64,000 bases of DNA from Arcuatula senhousia (Eukaryota > Mollusca > Bivalvia > Mytilida > Mytilidae). The DNA is taken from positions 8,941,501-9,005,500 of the forward strand of contig OZ020307.1 of NCBI GenBank assembly GCA_963971305.1, written 5' to 3'. The notes under the pieces are model-generated. The model did not search any database, was not told the DNA's origin, and saw nothing but the letters and a program-made list of their open reading frames with translations. Of this stretch, positions 24,996 through 36,200 are shown one piece after another (position 1 is the first letter of the stretch; every line of letters starts with the position of its first letter). The translations under genes were made by a program, and so were the position numbers.

Positions 24996-26484
24996 CTACA
25001 ATTCAGAACAAGTAGTTATGTTATAATATATACAGAAACCTTATTGCTTTCTTTTTTAAAGGGGGAGGAAAGGTGCAATTTTTCATACACTGCCTGGTTC
25101 AATTTGAATCGCTGACCAAAATTGCATTTTTTTTTTCACAACTTTTTTTATAAGTACAAATTATTATACCGATTGATCATTAAAAATGTCATTTTGCCAT
25201 ATTTTTTTCTATGATCCATTTACAATATGCAGGTGGTGTTGATGTGGTAGAGTGTGGTGCATCTATGTCTTCGATTTTATCATCACTCGTAAAATATTAA
25301 AAGATTTCTATCTATATAATGATATTAATGCAAGGACTGATCACAAGCTTATGCCTTTTATCGTTACAAATTAAGAGATAAAAGCCACACTATGCTCCCC
25401 AAATCTCTGCCAATATATGGTAATATATTTAAGAATATTGTATTTTATTTCAAATTAAGACATCAGTATAAAATTTAGAAGTTTATACGATTCATTTCCT
25501 TTCACAGGTGCATGAATGGGAAAAAACTTCTGAAATTAAAGTAGATGAAAATTATTTATATTTCGTAATATTTATCATAATTTATATCTCGCCAATAAAC
25601 AGATTTTATCTCTTAAATATGAAAAATTGTATCAAATTGTATAAAATTAAGATATTATCTTTATGAGTTTTTCCATTTGCTAACCTTTAATGTTGCTGAC
25701 GATATATTTTTATGAAGAACATCAATTTCCTAAGTCTTTTTGAGACTTCGTCGAACCAAGTAGGCAGAACGTAAAAAGATGCTTTAAAGTTTGACCCACG
25801 TTGTCACCTCACTTACTTGGTTGCATTTTGTGTCATTTTAATTTGTTAATAATATTGGTCAAATTAACTTAAATTTAATGGATTTTGCATATTAAAAAGT
25901 GTTTGAACTGATTTATTTTTTACGACTTTTTCTGTTGAGAAATTTATTCAGAGGTATAATGTATTATAATTATATTTTATATAGTTTAAAGTGCATCGGC
26001 TTGTTTTTATTGATATCATTGGTAGAAATTAAAAGACATTAATATAAAATATTACCACAAATTAATGTAACCTATAGAAATCCATCAGCTTCACCCTCAT
26101 AAACAGGCAAATAAAAGAGAATATTAACATTCAAATTCACACCAAAAATTGTAATTAGGATGCACAAATATCATATAATACATATACTATAATTTGCAAT
26201 ATTAACAGCACAATCTGTAACTGATACCTTTGCACACATTTTAGAAAATAAAGAAAATGACTAGAAAATGAAACAAATAATATAATATTGTTGGTATGGA
26301 TGTTTCTCATTCAATACTTTTGGGATTCAGAAATAAGAAAAATTGCTATAGAAAAAAAAATTGGTTTCGATATTTTTGTAACATGTATATCGACCATCAC
26401 ATTTTTTTCAAATTCATTCTGTTTACTCATTAACCGTTCACGGACACCCGATTTGGTTCCATCTAACTTATCTGTATATCCATG
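24996..26484. other. Unique AT-rich region
   Basis: No gene or repeat recognised. Confidence 0.4.
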
Positions 26485-27420
26485 TTAGCCGAGCTGCACG
26501 AATTCGGCGAGATGAACAAGAGAGGGAGTGCATGGAATGAATATGAAATGATGTTGAAATGAGATAGGATAATAGAATAAACAAGTTTATAATACAACTG
26601 GTTAGTTAGTTAGTTAGTTATTGCTTTACCCCCAAGCAGCGCGATTTCGGCTATATCCGGGAGATGAACATGAAAGTGGTGATACAATGAACATGAAATG
26701 ATGATGAAGTGGAGGAAATGGGGACACAAGGCCAATCGGGTAGGAGTTTTGACTGCCACTGGAAAAAGGAGTGATGGGTAGGGACGGGAAATTTAGCCTC
26801 CTGCATGGGGATCCTACGGGTCCTACTCTTACCGAGACCTGTAGCAGGGTTCTTTAACGTGCAAGAAACGTGACATTTTTCCCAACACGGTTCACCACTA
26901 TGGTTTGCGGTCAGGTTTTCCGCATTATCGCCTGACGACCCCGCATCTCTCGATGTCAGGGCTGCCCCATTCAACCACCTGGGGCACACATCCCAGTCGC
27001 TTTGTGGGCAAAGCGGCCTGACCCCGATGTCAGGTTTCTGAGCGCTCTTTAGTGGACTTTCTCCGACAAGCTTAGCGCTGCTGCGGGCCTATTCGCCTCC
27101 CGGATCCCGCACGGGACTATAATACAACTGGAAATGGAGATATGGGAAGGTCGGCGAATATAGCCTACTGCGGGGATACTACCCATACTGAAACTGCAGC
27201 AATATAACGATGGATTTACCCCACACGGTGGAACCTTATGGTCAGTTATCCCTATCATACCCTGGTAACCTGGGTATGCAAAATGATATTGTTTCCACAT
27301 TAAAAAACTCTTCAGTATATATACACATTGCAGTCGTTTTGTGGGCAAAGCGGACCACGTCGACGTCAGGGACTAGGTGTTCTGTAGCGAGCCTTTTCTA
27401 ACAAGACAAGTGCGGTCTTG
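26485..27420 (+). repeat. GC-richer dispersed repeat, partial tandem copies
   Basis: A small partial copy (26485-26590) is followed by a longer one (26600-27119) and a degraded one (27120-27420). The long copy starts with (GTTA)n at 26601-26622. It then has GAACATGAAA motifs, ACACAAGGCCAATCGG, GGTCCTACTCTTACCGAGAC, GTTCTTTAACGTGC, GTGGGCAAAGCGGCC and a GC-rich end. The third copy repeats GTGGGCAAAGCGG and GACGTCAGGG. Other pieces lie at 19306-19425 and 40262-40496 (minus) and about 59592-59620. The (GTTA)n end suggests a SINE- or LINE-like tail, but I cannot assign the family. The 112-codon minus-strand frame over 26651-26989 is part of the repeat. Confidence 0.7.
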
Positions 27421-29170
27421 AATCCCCCCCAAAAAGGAAAATATGCCCTTTCCTAAATATTTTACTGAACCCCTAACGTAGATTCAATGTTAAACGAATT
27501 TTCACACGAGTTTCAGAAGCATGTAATCTTTTGATCGATCAAATATAAAGTAAAATCTGTTTTAAAATTTGGGTGGCATTGCCAGTTTCCTCGTGAGCAA
27601 AAGAGTACTAATTTAATTTCCACTAATGACTACTTAGACCATATAATCCCAAAAAGCAGGTAATGCATGTGTATATTTAAAACAGCAAAGTTGACAGTTT
27701 CTTTTTGCAAGGTCACACAACCATGTACAAATACAATGCGGTCGGTTAGTGCAAGACCACAAAAATTCCTACAAATTAATATTTTATATCTATTTTCTCA
27801 GGTAGATTCCATAAAGGTATACTTTGGTCATTGAAACGGTTGGATTCTTACGACCTTTGTATGAGCTGCGAGTGTAAAAACCATTTAGAAGTAATTGGAG
27901 GTCATTTGGAAGAGATAAGATAAGATTGTTTGTTATCAGATTTCTTTAAAGCACTACATACCCTTAATCGGCACAACTGTATACGGTTAGCTATAACCAT
28001 ATCACTGCTCTGTTTTGCATTTAATGTCCCTTGTTCCTCTACCTTTATGAGCAGTGTTGTTACAATTAAAATATATTAATCTTTGATTATGTTACGATCA
28101 TAGTAAAATCTACTCTTTAATTTTCTGATTCTTAAAACTGTGAAATTTACAACAGAAATCTGTGATTACTTCTAAAATTAAAACAAAGAAGGCTTTGTAA
28201 TGAAAATCCTTTAAAGAATTCTTTTGTTTTAAATAAATCATTTTAATTTTGAGGTTCAGGAAGTTAAAGCATTTTATTTTTCAATTTTCAATGATCAACA
28301 GCTGATGTAATAGTCGCTTATAAAACCAGTACAGTAGAACGAGCTATCAACACTTTGTTCAGTAAAAAAAATACTGTTTATTTACTTTTTCAAGTTATTT
28401 AGATACATTAGCCCAAGCGGTAGGGGTTTGGGGTAATACAAATGGCCCGCCTAAGCGCTAAGATTGTCTGTCCGCAAAAGAACGCGGAATTGTGTGTCAA
28501 TCCGCTTCTGTAACAAGGAGATAGGGTATAAACATGTCATCATGTCGGCTATAATAGAGAAAACCTATAAAAATATGTACCATGTGAGAACATACTGCCA
28601 GGCTCCTCACACATATAAAAAAATTCCCTACAAGTTTCAATAAGAGAGGATACTAGGCTTCAATCCAGTATACTGAATTGTCCCTTACTCAATCATCCCG
28701 CCTTTTGCGTAAGCGACCTTGTTCATTATCATTTGATGTTCACATTATCAGCCAGCCTTTTCAGTATATTAATTATTATAACGTGTACTATTCAGAGTCA
28801 GTCAACATTTTATTTTTTGTCTTCTTTTTTGGATGAAATTTGTTTTCTTTTTGAATAATTTAAGATGACAGATCAAAATTAAAACCTTCTTTACATAGAA
28901 ACGTTGCCACCCGGTCTTTTCTATATCATTTCTTTGAATATTTTTAAGTTATTTTCTCGGAGGTCTCTAAATGTCGGAAGAGAAATCCTTTCGACATTCA
29001 ATTTGTAAAAATTGTCAAAGTAATTCTCCTTTTCAAGAATATTAAGATAAAAAAGTATGCTTAAGAAAAACACATAAATCAAATGCCAGAATTAACTATC
29101 TACATGTTTTTGATAATTCTGCTAGATTATATAAACGAAAGTCACCTTTAGTATTTTTATTCATTCGGTT
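27421..29170. other. Unique AT-rich region
   Basis: No gene or repeat recognised. Confidence 0.4.
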
Positions 29171-29209
29171 ATACCACCATTGATACATATTTTGGGTGAA
29201 TGCTGATGA
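29171..29209. repeat. Single 42-bp minisatellite unit cut off by insertion
   Basis: One nearly full unit (ATACCACCATTGATACATAT and on to GAATGCTGATGA) lies immediately outside the 3' end of the Penelope-like insertion. The rest of the array is on the other side, from 30481. Confidence 0.9.
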
Positions 29210-30478
29210 AAGAAGCAAAGGTGTACCAAAGGGGTAAACAACATATTAAAACCATAAAGACAAAGACAAAACCGGTAGACAAAAAATCATCTTAACGAAA
29301 CAAACCACACAACATAAAACACATACACACATACACACACACATAACAACAAAACCGTATTCAGGAACGTGAGCTCAAGTCGAAACGAGAGTGAACTCAG
29401 GAAGAGTAAGCAGTTCCTGCTTGCTTTAGCACCCCGTCACGTTGCCAAAGATCGATTTAGCGTTGGTCAAATCAAGAAAGGATGACATTACCAAACTCAA
29501 TGTCAAACCAACATCTGTGCTCATCTGAGAAATAGAAATCCCGTATTTGTCTATTAGTGCATGATGTCTTCCGTAGAATTTCTTGAGTGATGACAACAAC
29601 CTGGAAGCAACGTACACCTGTGTTAACAATTTGCTTGTCAGCCGTGTAGCTCTATCAAGGAGTCGTTGTAATCCCCGCATGCTCTGGAATAACGAGTCAA
29701 TTGTGATGCGTAAACCCCACATGCCGGAGCGGACGGAACGTTGCTACACAGAAAAGGAAAGTTAACTATTGGAAAATTGAAGTCATTACGTTTGACACAG
29801 AGCTTTGTACAAATCCTTCCTAGTGTGTCAATTTCGAGAATTAGATCCAAATATGAAGCAGACCTCCTAGAATCTGTAGTGTCCTTTATCTCAAGTTCCT
29901 TCGGATATAAGAGATGTAAATAGTCACCAAATCGAGGATTGTTTAGTGAAAGGACATTATCAATATAACGAGCAAGTTTGCGGTCCTTTTTGTCTAGAAG
30001 TGATTGTAAGAAGTCCGCTTCATATGAATGAAGAAACAAATCGGCAAGCAATGGTGCACAATTTGTGCCCATTGGTTACCTATCGTCTGCTGAAAAATAC
30101 GTCCAGCAAACTGTACAAATATCTTGTCGATTAGTAAGTATTTTTATTATTTGATATTCTTTAAATTTGTTTTTCTTGCTACACTCTTGGATGACAAAAT
30201 AAGTCTTTTTATAACCGACTACCAAATACTTGTACCTGCGTTTTCCGTTCTTCTTGATAAAGCTACGTTTAATCAACTGGGCCAAACGAGATTTTAATTG
30301 TGAATGTGGAATTGAAGTATATGATGTAGAGAAATCAAAAGTTTTAATACTACTGCATGATGAAAATGTCTTCGAATGGAGACTTTCCATCAGTTCTTTA
30401 GAATTTTGAAAATCCACAATTGATTGACGTCATTTCTAGAGTAACAAAAATCGAAATACTTTTGAAGGCTTGATTTTA
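29210..30478 (-). mobile_element. Penelope-like retroelement inserted in the 42-bp array
   Basis: Minus-strand element running from about 30478 to 29210. It consists of a reverse transcriptase pseudogene (30417-29426) and a ~245-bp 3' tail with the conserved stem-loop at 29408-29422 and a (CA)-rich segment near 29320-29345. Minisatellite sequence abuts both ends. The 5' part, including any N-terminal domain, is absent. The tail matches truncated copies at 1.9, 13.1, 13.6, 33.0, 36.4, 41.7 and 60.0 kb. Confidence 0.85.
29426..30417 (-). pseudogene. Penelope-like reverse transcriptase, decayed
   Basis: The polymerase of the element above; it would copy element RNA to DNA. In order on the minus strand: MDFQNSKELME and FDFSTSYTSIP (motif A, first catalytic Asp) at about 30417-30300, KKNGKRRYKYLVVGYKKTYF, a frame change, MGTNCAPLLADLFLHSYEAD from 30072, YIDNVLSLNN, SASYLDLILEIDT, FPIVNFPFLCSN, a frame change, KLLTQVYVASRLL and KKFYGRHHALIDKYG, ending near 29426. 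The catalytic YIDD is YIDN, and about seven residues before it are missing compared with the 32-kb copy, so it is inactive. No GIY-YIG nuclease follows the polymerase. That fits the Naiad-type Penelope-like elements, whose nuclease is N-terminal; this assignment is inference. Confidence 0.85.
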
Positions 30479-30480
30479 TA

Positions 30481-31345
30481 TATACCACCATTTATACATA
30501 TTTTGGGTGAATGCTGATGACATATACCACCATTGATACATATTTTTGGGTGAATGCTGATGACATATACCACCATTGATACATATTTTGGGTGAATGCT
30601 GACCACATATACCACCATTGATACATATTTTGGTGAATGCTGATGACATATACCACCATTGATACATATTTTGGGTGAATGCTGACCACATATATCACCA
30701 TTGATACATATTTTTGGTGAATGCTGATGACATATACCACCATTGATACATATTTTGGGTGAATGCTGACCACATATATCACCATTGATACATATTTTTG
30801 GTGAATGCTGATGACATATACAACCATTGATACATATTTTGGGTGAATGCTGACCACATATATCACCATTGATACATATTTTTGGTGAATGCTGATGACA
30901 TATACAACCATTGATACATATTTTGGGTGAATGCTGACCACATATATCACCATTGATACATAACTTGGATGAATGCTGATGACATAAAACACCATTGAAA
31001 CATATTTTGGGTGAATGCTGATGACATAAAACACCATTGAAACATATTTTGGGTGAATGCTGATCACATATACCACCATTGATACATATTTTGGGTGAAT
31101 GCTGACCACATATATCACCATTGATACATAACTTGGATGAATGCTGATGACATAAAACACCATTGAAACATATTTTGGGTGAATGCTGATGACATAAAAC
31201 ACCATTGAAACATATTTTGGGTGAATGCTGATGACATAAAACACCATTGAAACATATTTTGGGTGAATGCTGATCACATATACCACCATTGATACATATT
31301 TTGGGTGAATGCTGATCATATATACCTCCATTGATCCATATTTGG
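30481..31345. repeat. 42-bp minisatellite, ~20 units
   Basis: Tandem units of 42 bp: ACCACCATTGATACATATTT, TGGGTGAATGCTGA, then either TGACATAT or CCACATAT. Variants have ACATAAAACACCATTGAAAC or ACTTGGATGAATG. Variant types alternate in pairs, giving an 84-bp or larger super-period in the middle. Because 42 is 14 codons, a long minus-strand frame (30492-31331) reads through with a 14-residue repeat; this is not evidence of a protein. Confidence 0.95.
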
Positions 31346-31388
31346 GTGAATGCTTTGCAAATTATTAGTATAGAATGTATCTACGACA

Positions 31389-31692
31389 TAACAGATCACG
31401 ACAGCAGACCATGATAGTATACTGAATTAACTTCCTTCATGGAAACGTAGGCGACAGCCTTAAGGATTCTGCAGCCATATTCACAAAAGTTTGTAGACGT
31501 AAAGTCAGGCGTAAATAACATTCACAACATGGGCAGGTACGACAAAACTTACGTTAATGAACTTTTGTGACTTAGTGTCCTGAAGTAAAAAGTGTAATGG
31601 CCTAGACGAAATACGGTTAGGTATACACGTGCTTCGTAGTTGGTACACGAAGGAAGTTAAATTATCATGGTCTGAAGTCGTGATCTGTAATG
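31389..31692. mobile_element. Possible MITE with ~48-bp inverted ends
   Basis: The left arm at 31391-31440 (ACAGATCACGAC, CAGACCATGAT, TTAACTTCCTTC) matches the reverse complement of 31646-31690 with a few changes and one small indel. About 205 bp lie between. No clear target duplication. A 66-codon minus-strand frame spans the element without a known motif. Confidence 0.65.
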
Positions 31693-31878
31693 GAACCTCT
31701 TGCATCCTTAACTTTTAAAATAGAAAACAATGTCAAATGAACAACAATAGATAGTATATTGATTCATTTTCTTTGCCAAAAGAAAACAAATCTCAATTTG
31801 TTCCCCTTTATTTGTTGTTATAAGGAACCAAAGTCCAGCTTAGTAAAGCCGACGATGCAGTTTATAGCATTATTTCCA

Positions 31879-32028
31879 GGTTTACATCTAGTGTTGTGGA
31901 CGTGTTTCGGTTTACATCTAGTGTTGTGGACGTGTTTCGGTTTACATCTAGTGTTGTCGACGTGTTTCGGTTTACATCTAGTGTTGTGGACGTGTTTCGG
32001 TTTACATCTAGTGTTGTGGACGTGTTTT
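31879..32028 (+). repeat. 30-bp minisatellite, five units
   Basis: Five units of exactly 30 bp: GGTTTACATCTAGTGTTGTG then GACGTGTTTC, with one G-to-C change in the third. It runs directly into the reverse transcriptase of the next Penelope-like copy, and the last unit merges with its coding sequence. A frame encoding GLHLVLWTCF five times is a by-product. Confidence 0.95.
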
Positions 32029-32815
32029 CAAAAAGAATGGAAAACGCAGGTACAAATATCTACTAGTCGACTATACCAAGACTTCCTTTGTCAGCCATGA
32101 GTCTAAGGAAAAGAACAAATTTACAGAAGACCAAATAATCGACGTGCTCAACTTTCTTATTGACAACATATTTGTTAAGTTTTCAGCAAACAATAGGGAT
32201 GTCAATGGGCACTAATTGTGCACCTTTGCTTGCCGATTTGTTTATTCATTCATGTGAAGCAGACTTCTTACAATCTCTTCTAGACAAAAATACCGTAGAC
32301 TAGCTCTCTCATTCAACCTCACGTTCCGTTATATTGATGATGTCCTTTCACTAAACAATTCTCGATTTGGTGACTTTTTCCATCTCATATATCCCCAGGA
32401 GCTTGAGATAAAGGACACAACGGATTCTAGGAAGTCTGCCTCATATTTAGATCTACATTTCGAAATTGACTCTCAAGGAAGACTTCAACAAGGCTCCATG
32501 ACAAACGTGATGACTTCAACTTTCCCTTCTTGTGTAGCAACATTCCGTCAGCTCCAGCTTATGGAGTTTACTTACCTCGATTGATTCGTTGCTCCAGAGC
32601 GTGCGGGACTTACATCGATTTCCTTAGCAGAGCGACACCTCTGACGCACAAACTGCTCACACAAGATTATGTTGTCCCTCATCATGCACTAATAGACAAA
32701 TATGGGATTCCGATCTCTCAGATGAGTGCAGATGTTGGTTTATCATACGGTTTTGTTTTGTCTTCCTTTACCGGATTTGACACGCTGAATGGACTATTGG
32801 CAACACGACGAGTGT
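32029..32815 (+). pseudogene. Penelope-like reverse transcriptase with intact YIDD
   Basis: Encodes, in order: KKNGKRRYKYLLVDYTKTSF, KFTEDQIIDVLNFLIDNIFV, a frame change, GTNCAPLLADLFIHSCEADF, a second frame change, LALSFNLTFRYIDDVLSLNN (catalytic YIDD intact), RFGDFFHLIYPQELEIKDTT, SASYLDLHFEIDS, a third frame change, CSNIPSAPAYGVYLPRLIRC, THKLLTQDY and HHALIDKYGIPISQMSADVG, then a C-terminus of uncertain extent. The FDFSTSYTSIP block seen in the 30-kb copy is missing because the sequence begins downstream of it. At least three frameshifts make it non-functional, but it is the best-preserved catalytic core here. Confidence 0.85.
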
Positions 32816-33035
32816 GCTATAGCAAGCAGGCACTGCTTACTCTTCCGGAGCACCTGAGTTCACTCTTGTTTCGACTGGAGTTCGTGTTGTTGATTGATAT
32901 TCAATTATTTTGTGTTTCCATGTTTTACATGTTGTCTGTTTTTGTCCCTTTCTTGTTGGTGTTTACTGGTTTTGTCTCTGCCCTTTCGGACTTTTGACAT
33001 TCGGATACCCCATTGGTACCTCTGCTTCTTTCAAA
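32029..33035 (+). mobile_element. Penelope-like retroelement, plus-strand copy
   Basis: Reverse transcriptase remnant (32029-32815) followed by the complete ~220-bp tail with its stem-loop at 32824-32838, ending in CCCCATTGGTACCTCTGCTTC near 33,029. It starts abruptly at the 30-bp array, so it is 5'-truncated or rearranged. Two further polymerase fragments follow at 33036-33870. Confidence 0.85.
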
Positions 33036-33440
33036 AGACTATCGGCATTCAAATGGGCATTAATTGAGCACCGTAACTTGCTGATTTGTTTCTTTAATCA
33101 TATGAAGCAGATTTCTTTACAATCACCTCTAGACAAATTTCTCGTAGACTTGATCAATCTTTTAACCTGACCTTCCGTTATACTAGTACATGTTATAATT
33201 ACGATATCATCTTACGGAATAATAACTGCTTTCTGAGGCTTTCTCCCTTTCGTATTTCACACAGGAATCTTGAGATAGACGACATTACGGACTCTAGGAA
33301 TTTTGTAATAGATCTAGTCTGGAAGTAAACACTAAAGGAAGATTTCATATATTGCTCAATAACAAACATGACGACTTCGACTTTCCAATTGTCAACTCTG
33401 CCGTCCACTCCAGCATATGGAGTTCTTTACATATCACAGC
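33036..33440 (+). pseudogene. Penelope-like reverse transcriptase, strongly decayed copy
   Basis: It begins with ATCGGCATTCAAATGGGCAT, equivalent to IGIPMGTNCAP. It continues with matches to HSYEADFLQSPLDK, the LEIKDTTDSRK region (here LEIDDITDSRN) and KHDDFDFPIVNSA. The YIDD region is destroyed. It lies directly after the tail of the preceding copy, in the same orientation. Confidence 0.7.
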
Positions 33441-33870
33441 TAAGTCACAGGCTTGCTCTATCCTTTAATTTCACATTCCGCTACAAGTTCATGATATCTT
33501 TTCATTGAACAATTCTCGGTTTTGTGACGTGTTTCATCTAATACTAAGTATATACATACTCAGGAACTTGAGATTAAGAACACTACAGCTTCTCCAAAGT
33601 AAACTTCCTCGTATTGTGTGGCAACAAACCAACCCTTCAGCTTATGAAGTTGGCGAATCATATTTGCATTATTCTTTATAATAGATTCCGGGGTTTGCGA
33701 TGTGTAACATCATTTTCTTGAGAGAGCACCTCTTCTGACACTCAAATGTTGCTTACACAAGGGGTTGTCGTCACGCTTGAAATTTTACGCAAGATATGTG
33801 ATCATTTACTAATTGAGTATTTCTCTGAAATGTTTGTTTTTATTTCGTCCTTTTCAGGATAGACCTACCA
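33441..33870 (+). pseudogene. Penelope-like reverse transcriptase, second decayed copy
   Basis: It restarts at RLALSFNFTFRY-like sequence (about 33450), at the point where the previous fragment had already passed this block, so it is another copy. Recognisable pieces are the SLNNSRF-equivalent (near 33508), a degraded PQELEIK block (near 33560) and LLTQGVV near 33750. Many stops and shifts. Confidence 0.6.
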
Positions 33871-35209
33871 TAAATTGATCGTTGGAAAAAGCCTTTGGAA
33901 TAAAAAATAAAGCTCTACAAATTTAAAGCCTCCATTGACTGGAAGTTGTTATATGGCCCTTTTCGGGAGTTATGACCATTTAAAATAAAATAAAAACCAT
34001 ACATTTTTTCATGTGTTTGTTCTTTAGATGAAAATTACTGGAGAAAGAGAAAAACTGTTGCTTGTTTTAACCTCAGTTTATTAGGGTCTTCATTTGGTCT
34101 GAAAAAAGTTCTTGATTGCTTAAACCTTCAGCCGAGTAGGCTCTACAAAAGTAATCATTAGGTCGATCTTGTCAGAGAGGGTTTATGGTCTTTTAAAGGT
34201 TATACAAGCGTTTGTTCTATGTATAAAATATATGGATAGAGAAAAGCTTTGCTTGCTTAAACTTTCTGCTTATTGAGCTCTACAAAATTCTTCATTAATT
34301 CAAAATTGTCAGATGACCCCTTACATGCCATGTGTCTCATAGAAGAGATCCATTGGCTTTAAAACTAAGCGAGCGTTTCAGGCTCCTGGGGCGGGGGCCT
34401 GTCGTTATCGTCTTGTCTTTTATGTCTTCTGATTGGCCTTAGCCTTTTCGATTGGTAATCCTTTGTTTGTCCCATAACCAGAGTCTGTTTTGTTTTCTGT
34501 AATGAGGGCTGTAAAATTCCAGCAATGAGTTAACCAAACTATAAAACCCACTTTAATAGAAAATTGTACATTTCTTATTCATTTTCATTGAATATGTCGA
34601 AGCAATGAAGTAAAACTTCCATCAGCAAGTCAATTTTTCACAGCGCTGACAAATTTGCCAACCAAAACTGCAGTTGATTAATTCAAATTTAATTATGTAG
34701 GACATTGATGTTCCGGCATTTTCCTTGTGAAGAAGACTTCTATTACTTGGTTAAACTAAGCATGCAATTTATTCGATTGTCTTCGGTATCAGTTAATGCA
34801 AATACAGTCATAAAATTGTCGGTGACGACGTGAGGGATAAAACAGTACCAAACTATCGATAACGTAGGATTACAGACGTGGATAAGGAATGTCCCAATGT
34901 TAAATGTACAACGTAGATAACCGGTATAATTTCAATAGCTGACCGAACGATAAATGATAACTAAGACACGTAAATCCTACTTAATTGTGCAATTATTTTA
35001 TATGAATAATTAGTAGCATTACTTACAACATTATCAATAAACAAGATTAAGGAAACTGAATTGTAAATGAGATGGAATAAATTTGTTTTGAAACAAATAT
35101 ATATAAAGAAGTTTAAGGTTTAGAATGGTTACTAAACAACAACTACTTCTTTTTGATGATGTTACAATGTAAATCTCATGTTAAGGTATATGTGCAATAA
35201 ATTCTATCA
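33871..35209. other. Unique region
   Basis: No gene or repeat recognised. A C/G-richer patch near 34380-34440 has no identifiable content. Confidence 0.4.
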
Positions 35210-36200
35210 AAAATAAAACTAAAAGGACTAGACTAGAAATTGCGATCAGCCCTTTGAGTTATTTTTTTTACCATAAATCATCATCATTATATATACTGTA
35301 GGAGTTTCATAATGTCTGGTACCTAATTTGTGAGTTCAAATCTGAACAAAAAAAATCTGTTCGCAACTTAATTTGCACCTTCCTACAGAAGATTCTATTT
35401 CTGTTAACCCGCAGATGTTTGTTTAGGCTTTTGCACATTTTTAGAATAATTTCAAAAACAACACCTTATTAAAATCAAAAGTACAAGAGCAGGAATTGCG
35501 ATCATCCCTTTGAGTTATTTTTTACCATTAATCATCATGATTATATATATATACTGCAGGAGTTTTGCTAAGTCTGGCACCTAAATTGTAAATGTTCAAA
35601 TCTGAAAAAAAAAAGTTTCCTCACAACTTAGCACCTTCCTACAGCAGATTCTTTTTCTGTTAGGGACTGGTCAATATTTATTGGAGTGATAGGACCGGTG
35701 CAAATGGTAGTAGGACACATACTGTTTTCTTTGAAAATCTTGATAGGGCCAAAACTTTTTTTCCATCAGCACTGATAGGACAGCAACTTTTTTTGGCGAA
35801 AAAAAATTTGTTAGTGTAAAATTCTGGAGGTGCAAAATTTAGATAATTGTTTTCACTTTGATATAGCAAAATATAGCCAAAAATAATTCTATCCAACAAA
35901 GTTTATTTGTATTAGGAGTATATAGAAATACGTTTCAAAATTGATAGGACATTAACTTTTTTTCATTACAACATATATAGGACATTTATTTTTGTTGCTT
36001 TTTTCATATGTAGGACATTTTAAATGCACCGGTCCCAACTCCCTAACAAATATTGACCGGTCCCTTACCCTGTTTATGTAGATGTTTGTGTAGGCTTTTG
36101 CACATTTTGAAAATAATTTCGTAAACAACACCTTCTTAATTTAGATGTTGCAGCATTAAGAGTAATTTAAAAAACACCACCTTCTTACTGCTCTACATAC
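35210..36200 (+). repeat. Tandem duplication (~265 bp), one copy split by a MITE
   Basis: Unit one (about 35210-35470) and unit two (about 35475-36140) share ATTGCGATCA(G/T)CCCTTTGAG, TTACCAT(A)AATCATCAT, CACCTTCCTACAG(A/C)AGATTC, GTAGGCTTTTGCACATTTT-like sequence and AACAACACCTT. Unit two carries a 402-bp insert. A partial third unit ends near 36180. Confidence 0.85.
35663..36064. mobile_element. PIF/Harbinger-like MITE with TTA target duplication
   Basis: 402 bp. The ends are GGGACTGGTCAATATTTATT and, in reverse complement, GGGACCGGTCAATATTTGTT; the similarity continues through GGACCGGTGCA to about 60 bp. TTA flanks it at 35660-35662 and 36065-36067. The first unit of the surrounding tandem duplication holds the unfilled site (CTGTTAACCC). 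A TTA/TAA duplication and GGG ends are the signature of the PIF/Harbinger superfamily. No transposase is encoded. Confidence 0.85.

Noticed and set aside
26880..26990. tRNA-derived promoter (A-box-like TGGTTGAATGG on the minus strand)
   Set aside because: No B box and no cloverleaf at the right spacing; not enough to call a tRNA or tRNA-derived SINE.
30492..31331. 279-codon minus-strand frame
   Set aside because: Produced by the 42-bp array (14 codons per unit); there is no non-repeat domain.
30481..31345. Hammerhead ribozyme in the 42-bp repeat (CTGATGA and GAAAC are both present in some units)
   Set aside because: The bases between would have to form stem II but pair over only two positions, and no stem III partner is evident. 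Most units have GATAC instead of GAAAC.
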